Source: UBA6163 sp031411655
GTDB lineage: Bacteria; Planctomycetota; Planctomycetia; Pirellulales; Pirellulaceae
Assembly (NCBI GenBank): GCA_031411655.1
Contig: JANOBM010000264.1
Location: forward strand, 10,432 to 74,431
Direction of reading: 5' to 3'
Length of the DNA stretch: 64,000 nucleotides
Shown: piece after piece, positions 36,655 to 45,349 of the stretch
How positions within the stretch are numbered: the first letter of the stretch is position 1
Layout: each line of letters opens with the position of its first letter
Translations under genes and position numbers: made by a program
The notes under the pieces: generated by a model
Told to the model about the DNA's origin: nothing
Seen by the model: the letters and a program-made list of their open reading frames with translations, nothing else
Databases searched by the model: none

Positions 36655-38064
36655 ATGAAAGTTGCAGAAGCTGCAGGAAGGGCACTGTCGACCGGACTAA
36701 ACGCAATCGTCAAACAGTACGATTTGCCTTTAAACTTCTCCCCTGAAGTCCTCGAATCGGCAAACAGGGTCACTCGCCGTTGGAAAACGCAATCAGCTAG
36801 CTGGGCTACCAACCGCTTTGACGCGACACACCTGCCGATGGTGACTTTAGATCCCGCGTCGTCAACCGATCTCGATCAAGCATTCGCCGTTAGAAAGCAA
36901 GGCGATGATATTGTTCTCTCCTATGCAATCGCTGATGTCAGCGCGTTCGTTGAAATCGGTGATCCGATCGAGCAGGAAGCATGGGAACGCGGTGTCACGA
37001 TCTACGGGTTGACCGAAAAAATTCCGCTCTATCCAAAAATCCTGTCCCAGGACTGTGCCAGCCTTCTACCCGATGGCCCTCGTCCTGTCGTCCTCTTTGA
37101 GGTAACGATGAATATCCACGGACATGCCAAGTTGAGGAGCGTTAAACGCGCCATCGTTCAAAGCCGTGAGAAGTTGGCATACGATCGATTCGACGTATCA
37201 AGCGTACCTCACCTTGAAGAATTTGCGAACCGAATGTGGGTTGATGAAATGCGTCGGGGTGCGTTTCGGGTTGAGTTCCCTCAACAAGAAGTGATCGCTG
37301 ACGAGTCATCACCCGGTGGGGTTCGCTTAAGCCTTCGAGCCCGTACTTACCCCGAGCTAGTGAACTCAACGCTGTCGTTGGCCACCAACATCGCGGTCGG
37401 AGAACGTTTGCGAGTTTCAGGTATTGGACTATTTCGTGTCATGGACGAACCCTCGCCTCACGCCCTGGAGATGCTACGACGAGAAGCTCACGCGATTGGC
37501 ATCCAGTGGAAAGTTGACGAATCGCTGCGGCAATTGCAGCAACGTTTGGTTCCTGACAATGTTACCCATCAACGATTCCTTCTCGAAGCAAGCAGAGCAG
37601 GCGGAAGGGCGAGGTACGCCACGTTTAATCCCGCCCTTGTTCCTTGGCATTCGGCCATCGGCGCGACTTACGCTCATGCAACGGCTCCGTTGAGGCGCCT
37701 GGCGGACCGATACGTTATCGACCTAATCCACTTGATCAACAACGATTTGCCGGTCCCCGACTCCTTACTTGTCAAGCTTGAACAACTCCCTGATGTGATG
37801 GCCCGCTGTGAAGCGAAAGCCGCCAACGTCGATCGAGCGGTAATTGATTTACTCGAAGCCATCTCACTGCAACATCGAATCGGCGAAGTTTTGGTAGCAG
37901 AGGTCATCGACGCCAATGTAGGCATCGTACAGACGACAGACTCAGCCATTCGAGCCAAGGCAACCGAGCTTCATGGTGTCATCAATGGAGATATGGTCAG
38001 GGTGCGCATTGAAGTCGCCGACCCAACGACTCGCACGGTCCGGCTAGTCGCTGTGGCTAAATAG
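36655..38064 (+). CDS. RNB-domain exoribonuclease (RNase II-like)
   Basis: 3'-to-5' exoribonuclease of 469 residues consisting mostly of the RNB catalytic domain. The metal-site motif is TLDPASSTDLDQAF: Asp66, Asp72 and Asp74 match catalytic aspartates of RNase II, but the fourth position is Gln75 where E. coli RNase II has Asp. This DLDQA form recurs in a subgroup also found in actinobacteria (from memory). ATAPLRRLADRYV matches the conserved second block. A short OB-like tail follows, and the N-terminal cold-shock domains are missing. The ATG at 36655 has AAGGAAG about 7 bases upstream. A strong hairpin lies 48 bases upstream. Confidence 0.88.
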   Translation: MKVAEAAGRALSTGLNAIVKQYDLPLNFSPEVLESANRVTRRWKTQSASWATNRFDATHLPMVTLDPASSTDLDQAFAVRKQGDDIVLSYAIADVSAFVEIGDPIEQEAWERGVTIYGLTEKIPLYPKILSQDCASLLPDGPRPVVLFEVTMNIHGHAKLRSVKRAIVQSREKLAYDRFDVSSVPHLEEFANRMWVDEMRRGAFRVEFPQQEVIADESSPGGVRLSLRARTYPELVNSTLSLATNIAVGERLRVSGIGLFRVMDEPSPHALEMLRREAHAIGIQWKVDESLRQLQQRLVPDNVTHQRFLLEASRAGGRARYATFNPALVPWHSAIGATYAHATAPLRRLADRYVIDLIHLINNDLPVPDSLLVKLEQLPDVMARCEAKAANVDRAVIDLLEAISLQHRIGEVLVAEVIDANVGIVQTTDSAIRAKATELHGVINGDMVRVRIEVADPTTRTVRLVAVAK

Positions 38065-38295
38065 TCGGTCGAGCCAGGTCGCCTGGGCAATGATCGCCAA
38101 ATATGTCTCAGGTCACCTTCGATCATCGGGACAACGTTATGTTGATCGCCATACGAAGCTCGGTGAACTTCGATGCGACGCATATGTAACGATTAGCCAA
38201 CGTGCGAAAGGTCCTGGATTAAATCAATCAGGACACGCTACATTCTAGGCAAATCGACGAGTCCCTCGAAAACCCGAACACCGTGAGCTTGCGAA
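38065..38295. other. Intergenic region with an imperfect hairpin before corA
   Basis: Between the ribonuclease and corA genes. GTCCTG at 38211-38216 pairs with CAGGAC at 38229-38234, with inner ATT/AAT pairs and one bulge, a small hairpin in the leader of corA. No open frame and no convincing promoter. Confidence 0.4.
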
Positions 38296-39420
38296 TTGTC
38301 GAAAAACAAAACCAATCGTTCAAAGAAACACGCCGCCAATCGGATGTACCGGCCCTTTCGTCGGCCAGGTGACGGCGGTGGACTCCCTGGGCGAATCGAT
38401 TCGCCACAGGGGGCTCATCCCACAATTGTCAGTTACTTGACGTTTAGCAAGACCGCTTTTGAAGAGCAAACGGGCCTGGACCTCAAAGGCATACAGGCGA
38501 TGGTCGAAACGCCTGGTCAAGTCACTTGGATTGATGTGGTTGGACTTGCCGATACAGCGATCCTTGAATACCTGGGAGGCCGCTATCACATTCATCCATT
38601 GTTATTAGAGGACATTGTTCACACTCACCAGCGTCCCAAGGTTGAGATTCATGAAGGCCGCGTCGCCTTGATCATGCGGATGGTCGAAGCGACCGCGCCC
38701 ATGGTCTGGGAACAAGTCAGTTTTGTCCTCTGCGGCTCGACGGTTATCACCTTCCAAGAACGCCCGGGCGACGCATTCGAACCAGTCCGAAATCGCATTC
38801 GCCGGCGTCTGGGCAGCATCCGTTCCCTGGGAGGGGACTACACCATGTACTCCTTGATCGATGCATCGATCGACGGGTTCTTTCCTTTGATGGAAGACTA
38901 TGGCAAGACGCTTGAGGCGTTAGAGGAAGCGATCGATCAAGGTATCAATCCCGAAGTTCAACAACGCGTCCATTCCATTCGTAGTGAGTTGTCGCAACTA
39001 CGAAAAACGAGCTGGGCACATCGTGAAGCGATTCAGCGTCTGATCAATGATGCCGGTGATTTATTTGATCCTGCAACACTGCCCTTTCTCAGAGACTGCC
39101 TTGATCATACCGGCCAAGTTCTTGACGTCGCTGAAACATTTCGCGACGTTGCCGGTGACATGCGAGATTTGTATTTCACGCAGTTGAGTCAACGAACCAA
39201 CGATGTGATGAAACTTCTGACTGTTATCTCAACGATCTTCATGCCGTTGTCCTTTCTTGCAGGCGTCTACGGGATGAACTTTAATCCGGATGTCAGCCCG
39301 TATAATATGCCCGAAACGCAATGGCGATTCGGCTACCCGAGTGTACTTGCTGCGATGGCAGCGACGGCGACTACCATGCTGATCTATTTCTATCGAAAAG
39401 GCTGGATTTTCAGCCGATAG
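38296..39420 (+). CDS. corA: Magnesium/cobalt transporter CorA
   Basis: CorA-family divalent-cation channel of 374 residues. The signature GMN sits in VYGMNF at about 325-329, at the end of the first transmembrane helix (FMPLSFLAGVYG), followed by the second helix VLAAMAATATTMLIYFY and a basic end. The long N-terminal cytoplasmic domain (1-300) is typical of the CorA funnel. The start is a TTG at 38296; ATG 38344 would shorten the basic N-terminus by 16 residues and is an alternative. The next gene starts 3 bases after the stop, so they may be co-translated. Confidence 0.92.
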   Translation: MSKNKTNRSKKHAANRMYRPFRRPGDGGGLPGRIDSPQGAHPTIVSYLTFSKTAFEEQTGLDLKGIQAMVETPGQVTWIDVVGLADTAILEYLGGRYHIHPLLLEDIVHTHQRPKVEIHEGRVALIMRMVEATAPMVWEQVSFVLCGSTVITFQERPGDAFEPVRNRIRRRLGSIRSLGGDYTMYSLIDASIDGFFPLMEDYGKTLEALEEAIDQGINPEVQQRVHSIRSELSQLRKTSWAHREAIQRLINDAGDLFDPATLPFLRDCLDHTGQVLDVAETFRDVAGDMRDLYFTQLSQRTNDVMKLLTVISTIFMPLSFLAGVYGMNFNPDVSPYNMPETQWRFGYPSVLAAMAATATTMLIYFYRKGWIFSR

Positions 39421-39422
39421 TC

Positions 39423-40379
39423 ATGCAACTTTTTTACAGCGATCATTTCGAGTTGCCGCTCCCGCCTGGCCATCGTTTTCCGATGGACAAGTACCGTCGA
39501 TTGCGTCAGCGAATTGCATCGAGCGACCTGCACTGCAATGACCCTTTACTCGTTCCACCCGCAGCGACCGATGATCAACTGGCCCTCGCCCATGACATTC
39601 ATTACATAAAACGGGTACAGGGGGGAACTCTCTCTCAAGCGGAGGTTCGCCGGATCGGATTTCCTTGGTCGCTCCAAATGGTCGAACGTTCACGAAGAAG
39701 TTCGGGCGCTACGATTGCCGCAGCGCGAGCCGCCATTCGCGATGGCTTTGCGGCGAACTTAGCAGGTGGGACACATCACGCCATGGCGGACTGTGGCGAA
39801 GGCTATTGTGTATTCAACGACTCGGCTGTCGCCATACGAACGCTTCAGCACGATGGCACAATCGGGCGAGCCTGTGTGATCGATCTCGATGTTCACCAAG
39901 GCAATGGCACAGCATCGATCTTATCGCGTGACGCTTCCGCCTTTACCTTTTCAATGCACGGCGCTAAGAACTTTCCTCTTCGAAAATTCCCGAGCGATCT
40001 CGATATCGAATTACCTGATGGCACTTGCGATGCTGCTTATCTTGCCGCTCTCGCCCGCGGCCTCGACCAAGTGTTTTCGTCGGGTCCTTTCGATCTCGCC
40101 ATCTACCTGGCTGGCGCCGATCCATACGAAGGCGATCGACTGGGACGCCTATCGCTGACGATGCAGGGTCTCATTGAACGTGATGCAATGGTCCTTGATC
40201 GCTGCCACGCCATGAAAGTACCGGTCGCGATCACCATGGCTGGTGGCTATGCGCCCGATATCGATTCGATTGTCAGTATTCACGCAGCAACCATTGCCGC
40301 AGCATCGACTCGGTGCAACAGGATCAACCCAACTTCGCAGAAAACTTCAAACCCTACTTCGGGAAATATTGCCCGATGA
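39423..40379 (+). CDS. Histone deacetylase-family zinc hydrolase (acetylpolyamine amidohydrolase/AcuC-like)
   Basis: A 318-residue zinc-dependent deacetylase of the arginase/deacetylase superfamily. GGTHHAMADCGEGYC (His pair 118-119) is the active-site turn. VIDLDVHQGNG (Asp156, His158) and LAGADPYEGDRLG supply the zinc ligands. In bacteria such enzymes act on acetoin-utilisation proteins, acetylated polyamines or other acetylated amines; the substrate here is unknown. It starts 3 bases after corA and overlaps the following glycosyltransferase gene by 4 bases, suggesting one operon. ATG 39423 is preferred over in-frame starts within corA. Confidence 0.88.
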   Translation: MQLFYSDHFELPLPPGHRFPMDKYRRLRQRIASSDLHCNDPLLVPPAATDDQLALAHDIHYIKRVQGGTLSQAEVRRIGFPWSLQMVERSRRSSGATIAAARAAIRDGFAANLAGGTHHAMADCGEGYCVFNDSAVAIRTLQHDGTIGRACVIDLDVHQGNGTASILSRDASAFTFSMHGAKNFPLRKFPSDLDIELPDGTCDAAYLAALARGLDQVFSSGPFDLAIYLAGADPYEGDRLGRLSLTMQGLIERDAMVLDRCHAMKVPVAITMAGGYAPDIDSIVSIHAATIAAASTRCNRINPTSQKTSNPTSGNIAR

Positions 40380-41596
40380 CCAAAAACGTGACCGTTCTTT
40401 ACGCTTGGGAATGTGGCGAAGGAAGCGGGCATGTGGTTCGCGCACTTCCCCTTCTCAAGCACCTGGTTGCCAAGGGCTTCAAAGTGATCGTCGCGCTTCG
40501 AGACGTTTCGCGAAGCCACCTTTTGATGGATGCTGTCGATGGAAAAATCGAAATCATGCAAGCACCAGCAAAGTTCTCTCGCACCCAAGACCCTATCCGT
40601 GGTGCCATTCGCTACTCAGACACCCTTCACAACTCCGGTTACAGCAATATTGAAGAACCGAAAATATTAGTGGCGCTTTGGAAAGAGATACTTATCCGAA
40701 CACAGACCGACATTCTGATTGCGGACTTTGCTCCCACGGCAACGCTCACCGCATTTGGCATGGGTATTCCTTACATTGGAATCGGCACCGGCTACCTTTG
40801 CCCACCGGCCACGGCGCCCTTGCCTTTACTTCGCGGATGCCGTCCGTCTCCGTCGCAGAGCGAGGAAAGCCTCGCTAGAGAAAAGTCGGTCTGCGAACTC
40901 ATGAATGCGGCGTTACGTCACTCTTCGCTCCATTCGATCGAATCGGTTGGACAATTGCTGGTCTCCAACATCAGCCCGATGCTCCTGACCCTTCCGGAAC
41001 TGGACCACTACAGTGGTCGAATGGATGCAAAGTACTTTGGATATTGGCATAGCCATGGCATGGAGTCGCCACAGTGGTCCGGCGGTGAGGGCAAAAAAGT
41101 GTACTGCTATCTCAAGCCGTTTCGAGCTCTAGGTTCATTGCTGCGACTGCTCGACCACTGGGGTATGAAGGTTTTACTGGTGCCCGATGGTATTCCCACT
41201 GCGGAACTCCAGCGACTAAACCTACGCGGACTGACTCTCTCGCGGAAACCCGTTTCGATGAGCAGCGTTGCTGCGCAGTGCGACTTCGCCATTACCAACG
41301 GCAATCATGGATCGACGATTTCTCTGCTTCTGTGTGGGGTTCCGCTGTTTTGCTGTCCCCTCCACACCGAACAGAAAGTAACGGCTATGAACATTGCGAA
41401 ACAAAACCTCGGAAGTTTTATCGAAGCCTGGGCACCTCAAGACAACCTAGAAGCCGCATTGAGCGAAGTTGCGTTCAATCCGGTCAGCAAAGAGCGGGCA
41501 CTCGCCTTTGCGGCTCGATACCAAAGTGCCAGCGCCGACTGGGAACAATCGTTTCTGGATGATGCTTATCAACGGATACACCTCGCCACCACTTAG
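40376..41596 (+). CDS. MGT-like glycosyltransferase (GT-B fold)
   Basis: A 406-residue protein with the start typical of MGT-type glycosyltransferases: GEGSGHVVRALPLLKHLVAK, and the nucleotide-binding region NGNHGSTISLLLCGVP followed by PLHTEQKVTAMNI, as in UDP- or dTDP-sugar transferases. The central part is poorly conserved (GTGYLCPPATAPLP). The acceptor is unknown. The ATG overlaps the stop of the deacetylase gene (ATGA), so translation is probably coupled, perhaps a pair acting on the same acetylated product (inference). It is convergent with the HAD gene, which ends 22 bases away. Confidence 0.82.
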   Translation: MTKNVTVLYAWECGEGSGHVVRALPLLKHLVAKGFKVIVALRDVSRSHLLMDAVDGKIEIMQAPAKFSRTQDPIRGAIRYSDTLHNSGYSNIEEPKILVALWKEILIRTQTDILIADFAPTATLTAFGMGIPYIGIGTGYLCPPATAPLPLLRGCRPSPSQSEESLAREKSVCELMNAALRHSSLHSIESVGQLLVSNISPMLLTLPELDHYSGRMDAKYFGYWHSHGMESPQWSGGEGKKVYCYLKPFRALGSLLRLLDHWGMKVLLVPDGIPTAELQRLNLRGLTLSRKPVSMSSVAAQCDFAITNGNHGSTISLLLCGVPLFCCPLHTEQKVTAMNIAKQNLGSFIEAWAPQDNLEAALSEVAFNPVSKERALAFAARYQSASADWEQSFLDDAYQRIHLATT

Positions 41597-41618
41597 AACT
41601 CAAAAAACAGGCTCCCGT

Positions 41619-42305
41619 TTATATTCGCAGCAGGTCCAAGATGACTTGATCGTCCAACCGTTTTGCAATCCGGTAGACGCCGTCGAAACAATGGTCGTGA
41701 GTGCATTCGTTGGGAACCGAAATCACTACGGCCCCCGCAGCCACGCCGGCGGCAGACCCGTTGCCACTATCCTCTAACACCAATAGTTTTGCCGGATCAA
41801 TGTTGATGGCGGCTGCGGCGCGCAAATACATTTCGGGATTTGGCTTACCGTGTCTTACATCGTCCCCAGTCAAGATAAAGCGAAGCTCGCCATACCACGG
41901 CATCACACCAAGTATTTTCTCGGCGTACTGACGCTGGCTGCTTGTGGCGATACCAAAGGGCAGTCCACTCGATCGCAGGCATTCGATCAATCGATCCAAT
42001 CCTGGCATGGGCGACACTCCTCCTTCGAGCAGTCGATCGTAAATTGCGTTAGATTCGGCCAGCAAGTCCTCTGCGTCATCGGTCAACTCATGATGATCGA
42101 CCATTTCTTGCAACGCCGCCGCCCCGATTCGTCCCATCATTCGCTGCTGCAAAATCCGGGTAAACTGATGCCCACGGCGTTGTAACACTGTTTGTCCGAC
42201 CTCCCAGTACAGTGACTCGGTATCAAAAAGAAGGCCATCCATATCGAGCGCGATTCCGGCGATGGTGGGCGGCGTGTTAGGCTGAGTGCTCGGCGATCGA
42301 TCCAT
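41619..42305 (-). CDS. HAD-superfamily phosphatase (beta-phosphoglucomutase/phosphatase-like)
   Basis: A 228-residue haloacid-dehalogenase-type hydrolase. Motif I is ALDMDGLLFDTES (both catalytic Asp residues), motif II includes ATSSQR, motif III GDDVRHGKPNPEMY, and motif IV VLEDSGNG with the Asp pair. A helical cap (about 40-90) places it in the subclass I group with phosphoglycolate phosphatases and beta-phosphoglucomutases. The substrate cannot be told. It is a single minus-strand gene; the plus-strand DUF3754 gene begins 36 bases beyond its start. Confidence 0.9.
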   Translation of the reverse strand: MDRSPSTQPNTPPTIAGIALDMDGLLFDTESLYWEVGQTVLQRRGHQFTRILQQRMMGRIGAAALQEMVDHHELTDDAEDLLAESNAIYDRLLEGGVSPMPGLDRLIECLRSSGLPFGIATSSQRQYAEKILGVMPWYGELRFILTGDDVRHGKPNPEMYLRAAAAINIDPAKLLVLEDSGNGSAAGVAAGAVVISVPNECTHDHCFDGVYRIAKRLDDQVILDLLRI

Positions 42306-42340
42306 TCAATTCCTCAACTTATTTAAGAACTCGGTTTCCA

Positions 42341-43609
42341 TTGTCATCGCAATCATTGATCGGTGCTGGCTTGCAATTGACTCGCATTGCGAGCACCACC
42401 GAATCTATCCCCACAAATCCGCGACACTGGGCCATCGAGTCATACATCCCGATTCTTACCACGGAACTGATCGAAGCCCTGTTAGCTAGAAAGGATTGCC
42501 CTGACGAAGCAAAGGAAAGATTGCGAGATGTTTTTTCGGCGATGAGCGATCTATTGCACCAGCGCGGACGACGTTTGCATACGGGGTTTACCGGGCAATA
42601 TGCCGAGATCGATCCCGATCGAGATACGATGCCGATGACGTTGCCACCGCTTCCTGGACAAGGCGTCGAGGATGCAGTGCGCATTGCGGAACTGAGTCGA
42701 CAAGTACTCACCGATGCAGGATATAGCGAGGTCGATCGAGCGGAACTCGAAAAAGCAGTCGAGTTCGCCAGCGAATGGGGCGTACCACTCCACGTCGATT
42801 TTGAGGTATTTGATCTACTGATGGTCTACGCACGCGGAGACATCACAGGTATGCGAAAAGCGCGACGGTGGCGCAAATTGTTTCGCCAGATTGACGTCGA
42901 CGTACCCCTCTATCAACGAGTCGTCGTATTTTTCAAGCTACGCGAGGGAATCAAAACCGACGACCAATTGGAACATTCAAAGCTCCATCTAAGGATGTTC
43001 AAGAATATTCCCAAGATGGACATCGACATGCTTTTGCCTGGCACACGAATTCGTGTCAGTTGGCTGGATCATTCGCGTTACATCGTTCCATCACTGGGCG
43101 GGATAGGCATGACGCTTTACAAGATCATAAGAGCCGCCTTATTCGTCGCAGTGATCACTTATAGCGTCGCCGCCATGTTGCTCGGTCTGACTCTGGCGAT
43201 CATTGGGTATCTCATTCGCAGCGTGATGAACTACATCCAGACTCGTAACCGCTACATGCTCAGCCTCACTCGAAGTCTGTACTACCAGAAACTGGATACG
43301 AACGCCGGAGTTGCGTATCGTTTACTTCACGAAGCGGAGGCACAGCGTCATCGCGAAGTCATGCTGGCATACTATGCGTTACTTTCGTCCGAAACGCCCA
43401 TTAGCCTTCGTCGACTACGGCGCAGGGTTCAAAGAATAATTCGTGAGACGGCCAGCGCTGAGGTCGATTACCGTGCAAGCGAAGCGATCAAAACATTGGA
43501 ATCCTGGAATTTAATCGAACGAGATTCAATCGGCTTGCTTAAGACGTACGCGCCGAACGAAGCGATGCGCCGAATTGATGCTTGCTGGGATACGAAACTA
43601 AATGCCTAA
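42341..43609 (+). CDS. DUF3754-type membrane protein
   Basis: A 422-residue protein whose central segment (about 245-300) holds two transmembrane helices (LYKIIRAALFVAVITYSVAAML and a following LTLAIIGYLIRSVMNY). The flanking parts are soluble and rich in Arg, with the stretch RGDITGMRKARRWRKLFRQ, characteristic of DUF3754 proteins (also TMEM143-like). The function is unknown. The start given is a TTG at 42341; no better start with a ribosome site is seen nearby, so the N-terminus is uncertain. It is divergent from the HAD gene and convergent with scpB, whose end lies 7 bases away. Confidence 0.78.
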   Translation: MSSQSLIGAGLQLTRIASTTESIPTNPRHWAIESYIPILTTELIEALLARKDCPDEAKERLRDVFSAMSDLLHQRGRRLHTGFTGQYAEIDPDRDTMPMTLPPLPGQGVEDAVRIAELSRQVLTDAGYSEVDRAELEKAVEFASEWGVPLHVDFEVFDLLMVYARGDITGMRKARRWRKLFRQIDVDVPLYQRVVVFFKLREGIKTDDQLEHSKLHLRMFKNIPKMDIDMLLPGTRIRVSWLDHSRYIVPSLGGIGMTLYKIIRAALFVAVITYSVAAMLLGLTLAIIGYLIRSVMNYIQTRNRYMLSLTRSLYYQKLDTNAGVAYRLLHEAEAQRHREVMLAYYALLSSETPISLRRLRRRVQRIIRETASAEVDYRASEAIKTLESWNLIERDSIGLLKTYAPNEAMRRIDACWDTKLNA

Positions 43610-43615
43610 GAAATC

Positions 43616-44335
43616 TCATTCTTCGACATGAGGCAAGTCCTCGAGCGACTCCAAACTGAACAAGTGGAGAAACCGCTCCGTGGGGTAATAGGTTGACACA
43701 GCACGACGCCCTTCTTCGACACCCACCCGACGAAGTTCCAGCAAGCGGCGCCGCACCAATTGGTTCAGCAGGCTTGCACTTTCTTGGCCTCGCTGCGTCT
43801 GTACCTTCTCGGCGGTAATTCCGGGTTGGTATGCTACCAATGCGAGCACTTCGACGGCACCTTGCGACAAAGTCGTTTCCCGAACTTTTCCGTAGAAGGC
43901 GCGACGGACCGTTTCGAGGTCTGGTGCCACGCCGAGTCTTATTCCATCATCGTCTCGTAGAACGCGAAAGGCTTGGTGGTGTTGCTTGTACTGCTCGTTA
44001 AGGCGATCAATTTCTTGGGCAATATCTTCAACTGAAACGTCTCGCATCAGAGCTGCAAGTTCCGATTCACGGATCGCTCTCCCGTCTGGATGTCCAATGA
44101 ACAGCGCGCCTTCGACAATGGCAGACAGGGTTGGCACGGCATCGTCGATATCGTCGTTTGCAAATGGCTCCGACTTGCCCTCGTCGATTCCTGGGAGCGC
44201 CGCCGCGTGGCCATCCTCGTCCGCATCCCTCAAACCAGACTTGTCGACGACATTGGCATAGGCCCGTCCAAGTTCTTCGAGAGACAGTTCGCCCCACTCA
44301 CCGTCATCCGCTCGGCTTTCGTCGGCGATATTCAT
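43616..44335 (-). CDS. scpB: Segregation and condensation protein ScpB
   Basis: A 239-residue protein with a disordered acidic N-terminus (1-65), then the ScpB core: two winged-helix domains, recognisable by IVEGALFIGHPDG and LSQGAVEVLALVAYQPGIT with an RG segment typical of the family. ScpB is the dimeric kleisin-associated partner of SMC in chromosome condensation. No scpA or smc gene lies in the window. It is the last gene of the aroF/methyltransferase/scpB run on the minus strand, 7 bases after the methyltransferase stop. Confidence 0.87.
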   Translation of the reverse strand: MNIADESRADDGEWGELSLEELGRAYANVVDKSGLRDADEDGHAAALPGIDEGKSEPFANDDIDDAVPTLSAIVEGALFIGHPDGRAIRESELAALMRDVSVEDIAQEIDRLNEQYKQHHQAFRVLRDDDGIRLGVAPDLETVRRAFYGKVRETTLSQGAVEVLALVAYQPGITAEKVQTQRGQESASLLNQLVRRRLLELRRVGVEEGRRAVSTYYPTERFLHLFSLESLEDLPHVEE

Positions 44336-44342
44336 AAACCCC

Positions 44343-45323
44343 TCACGACTTCCTTGCGACCATCATGCCAAGATTGATTCGACTGGCCGCAAGAAAAGTG
44401 AATTGCACCGAGCCGACTCCAAACTGTTCCAGCGTTTCCTGAGTTTCTTTGATGGATCGCATTCGACCTTGCTGTGTTGCCAGATGCAATCGAAGCGCCT
44501 CAATCGTTTCGGACAATCGAGGTTTCGCAGGGCCACGAAACAAATCGATGATTACCAGGCGGCCGCCAACGGCGAGCGAATCGATTGCATTTTGAAGGAG
44601 ACTCTTTGCACCATCAGGTGGCAGGCTATGCAATCGCTGTGCGATCAATACCAAATCGAATTCCCCCTTTGGAAGTTGGACTGTGGCAGGATCACCAACC
44701 AGCGGTAAAAACCGTGGTCCCAACTCAATTGCCTGCGCGGTGTGGCCTGCTGCAACTAAAGCCGCCTCATGATCGATCGCAACAACGCGAGCCGTTGGAT
44801 CACGATAAGCAAACGCACAACTCCAAACGGCAGAACCGCAACCAAGATCTAAAATGCGCAACGGCTTGTCCGCTTCCAAAGCATTCTCATCAACGGCACC
44901 CAGATCCAGTATTTCGGCAGCCTGCATTGCCGAGGGTGTATGAATCCACTGTGTCGCGGCAATCGAATCCAAGTAAGCAGGGTCGCTGGCGTCGGTCTGC
45001 CTATTTTGCAACCGCGATGCAAGCGCAGCCCAACTCGCATCACCAAGATCCCCGTCGTATTGACACAACAACTGCATGACCGGAGCCAAGGCATGGTCAT
45101 CACCGTATCGCTCGATCACGTTCATCGAGATCAAGCAATCGAGTGTTAGCTCCATCGTTTCACGCGACAGCGACAACGCATCGGCTAGCTGTTCGACCGT
45201 CTTCTGACCACTTCGAAGCTCTTCGAATAGACCGACCTCGCGAGCCGAGCGGATGACGTGGCCCGCCGCATTTATCTGCATCAACTCCTGGTATCGATCC
45301 AGCGTTCGATCTTGCGCACTCAT
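44343..45323 (-). CDS. SAM-dependent methyltransferase with winged-helix N-terminal domain
   Basis: A 326-residue protein with the layout of O-methyltransferases: an N-terminal dimerisation winged-helix part (about 15-85, VIRSAREVGLFEELRSGQ) and a C-terminal SAM domain with RILDLGCGSAVWSCAFAY as motif I and an acidic loop (VVAIDHEAALVA). The substrate is unknown. It starts 26 bases after the end of aroF and stops 7 bases before scpB, so the three are probably co-transcribed. Its relatives act on quinones or plant-like phenolics in other organisms. Confidence 0.85.
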   Translation of the reverse strand: MSAQDRTLDRYQELMQINAAGHVIRSAREVGLFEELRSGQKTVEQLADALSLSRETMELTLDCLISMNVIERYGDDHALAPVMQLLCQYDGDLGDASWAALASRLQNRQTDASDPAYLDSIAATQWIHTPSAMQAAEILDLGAVDENALEADKPLRILDLGCGSAVWSCAFAYRDPTARVVAIDHEAALVAAGHTAQAIELGPRFLPLVGDPATVQLPKGEFDLVLIAQRLHSLPPDGAKSLLQNAIDSLAVGGRLVIIDLFRGPAKPRLSETIEALRLHLATQQGRMRSIKETQETLEQFGVGSVQFTFLAASRINLGMMVARKS

Positions 45324-45349
45324 TTAGTTGCCCTCCACGAACGGAACGA

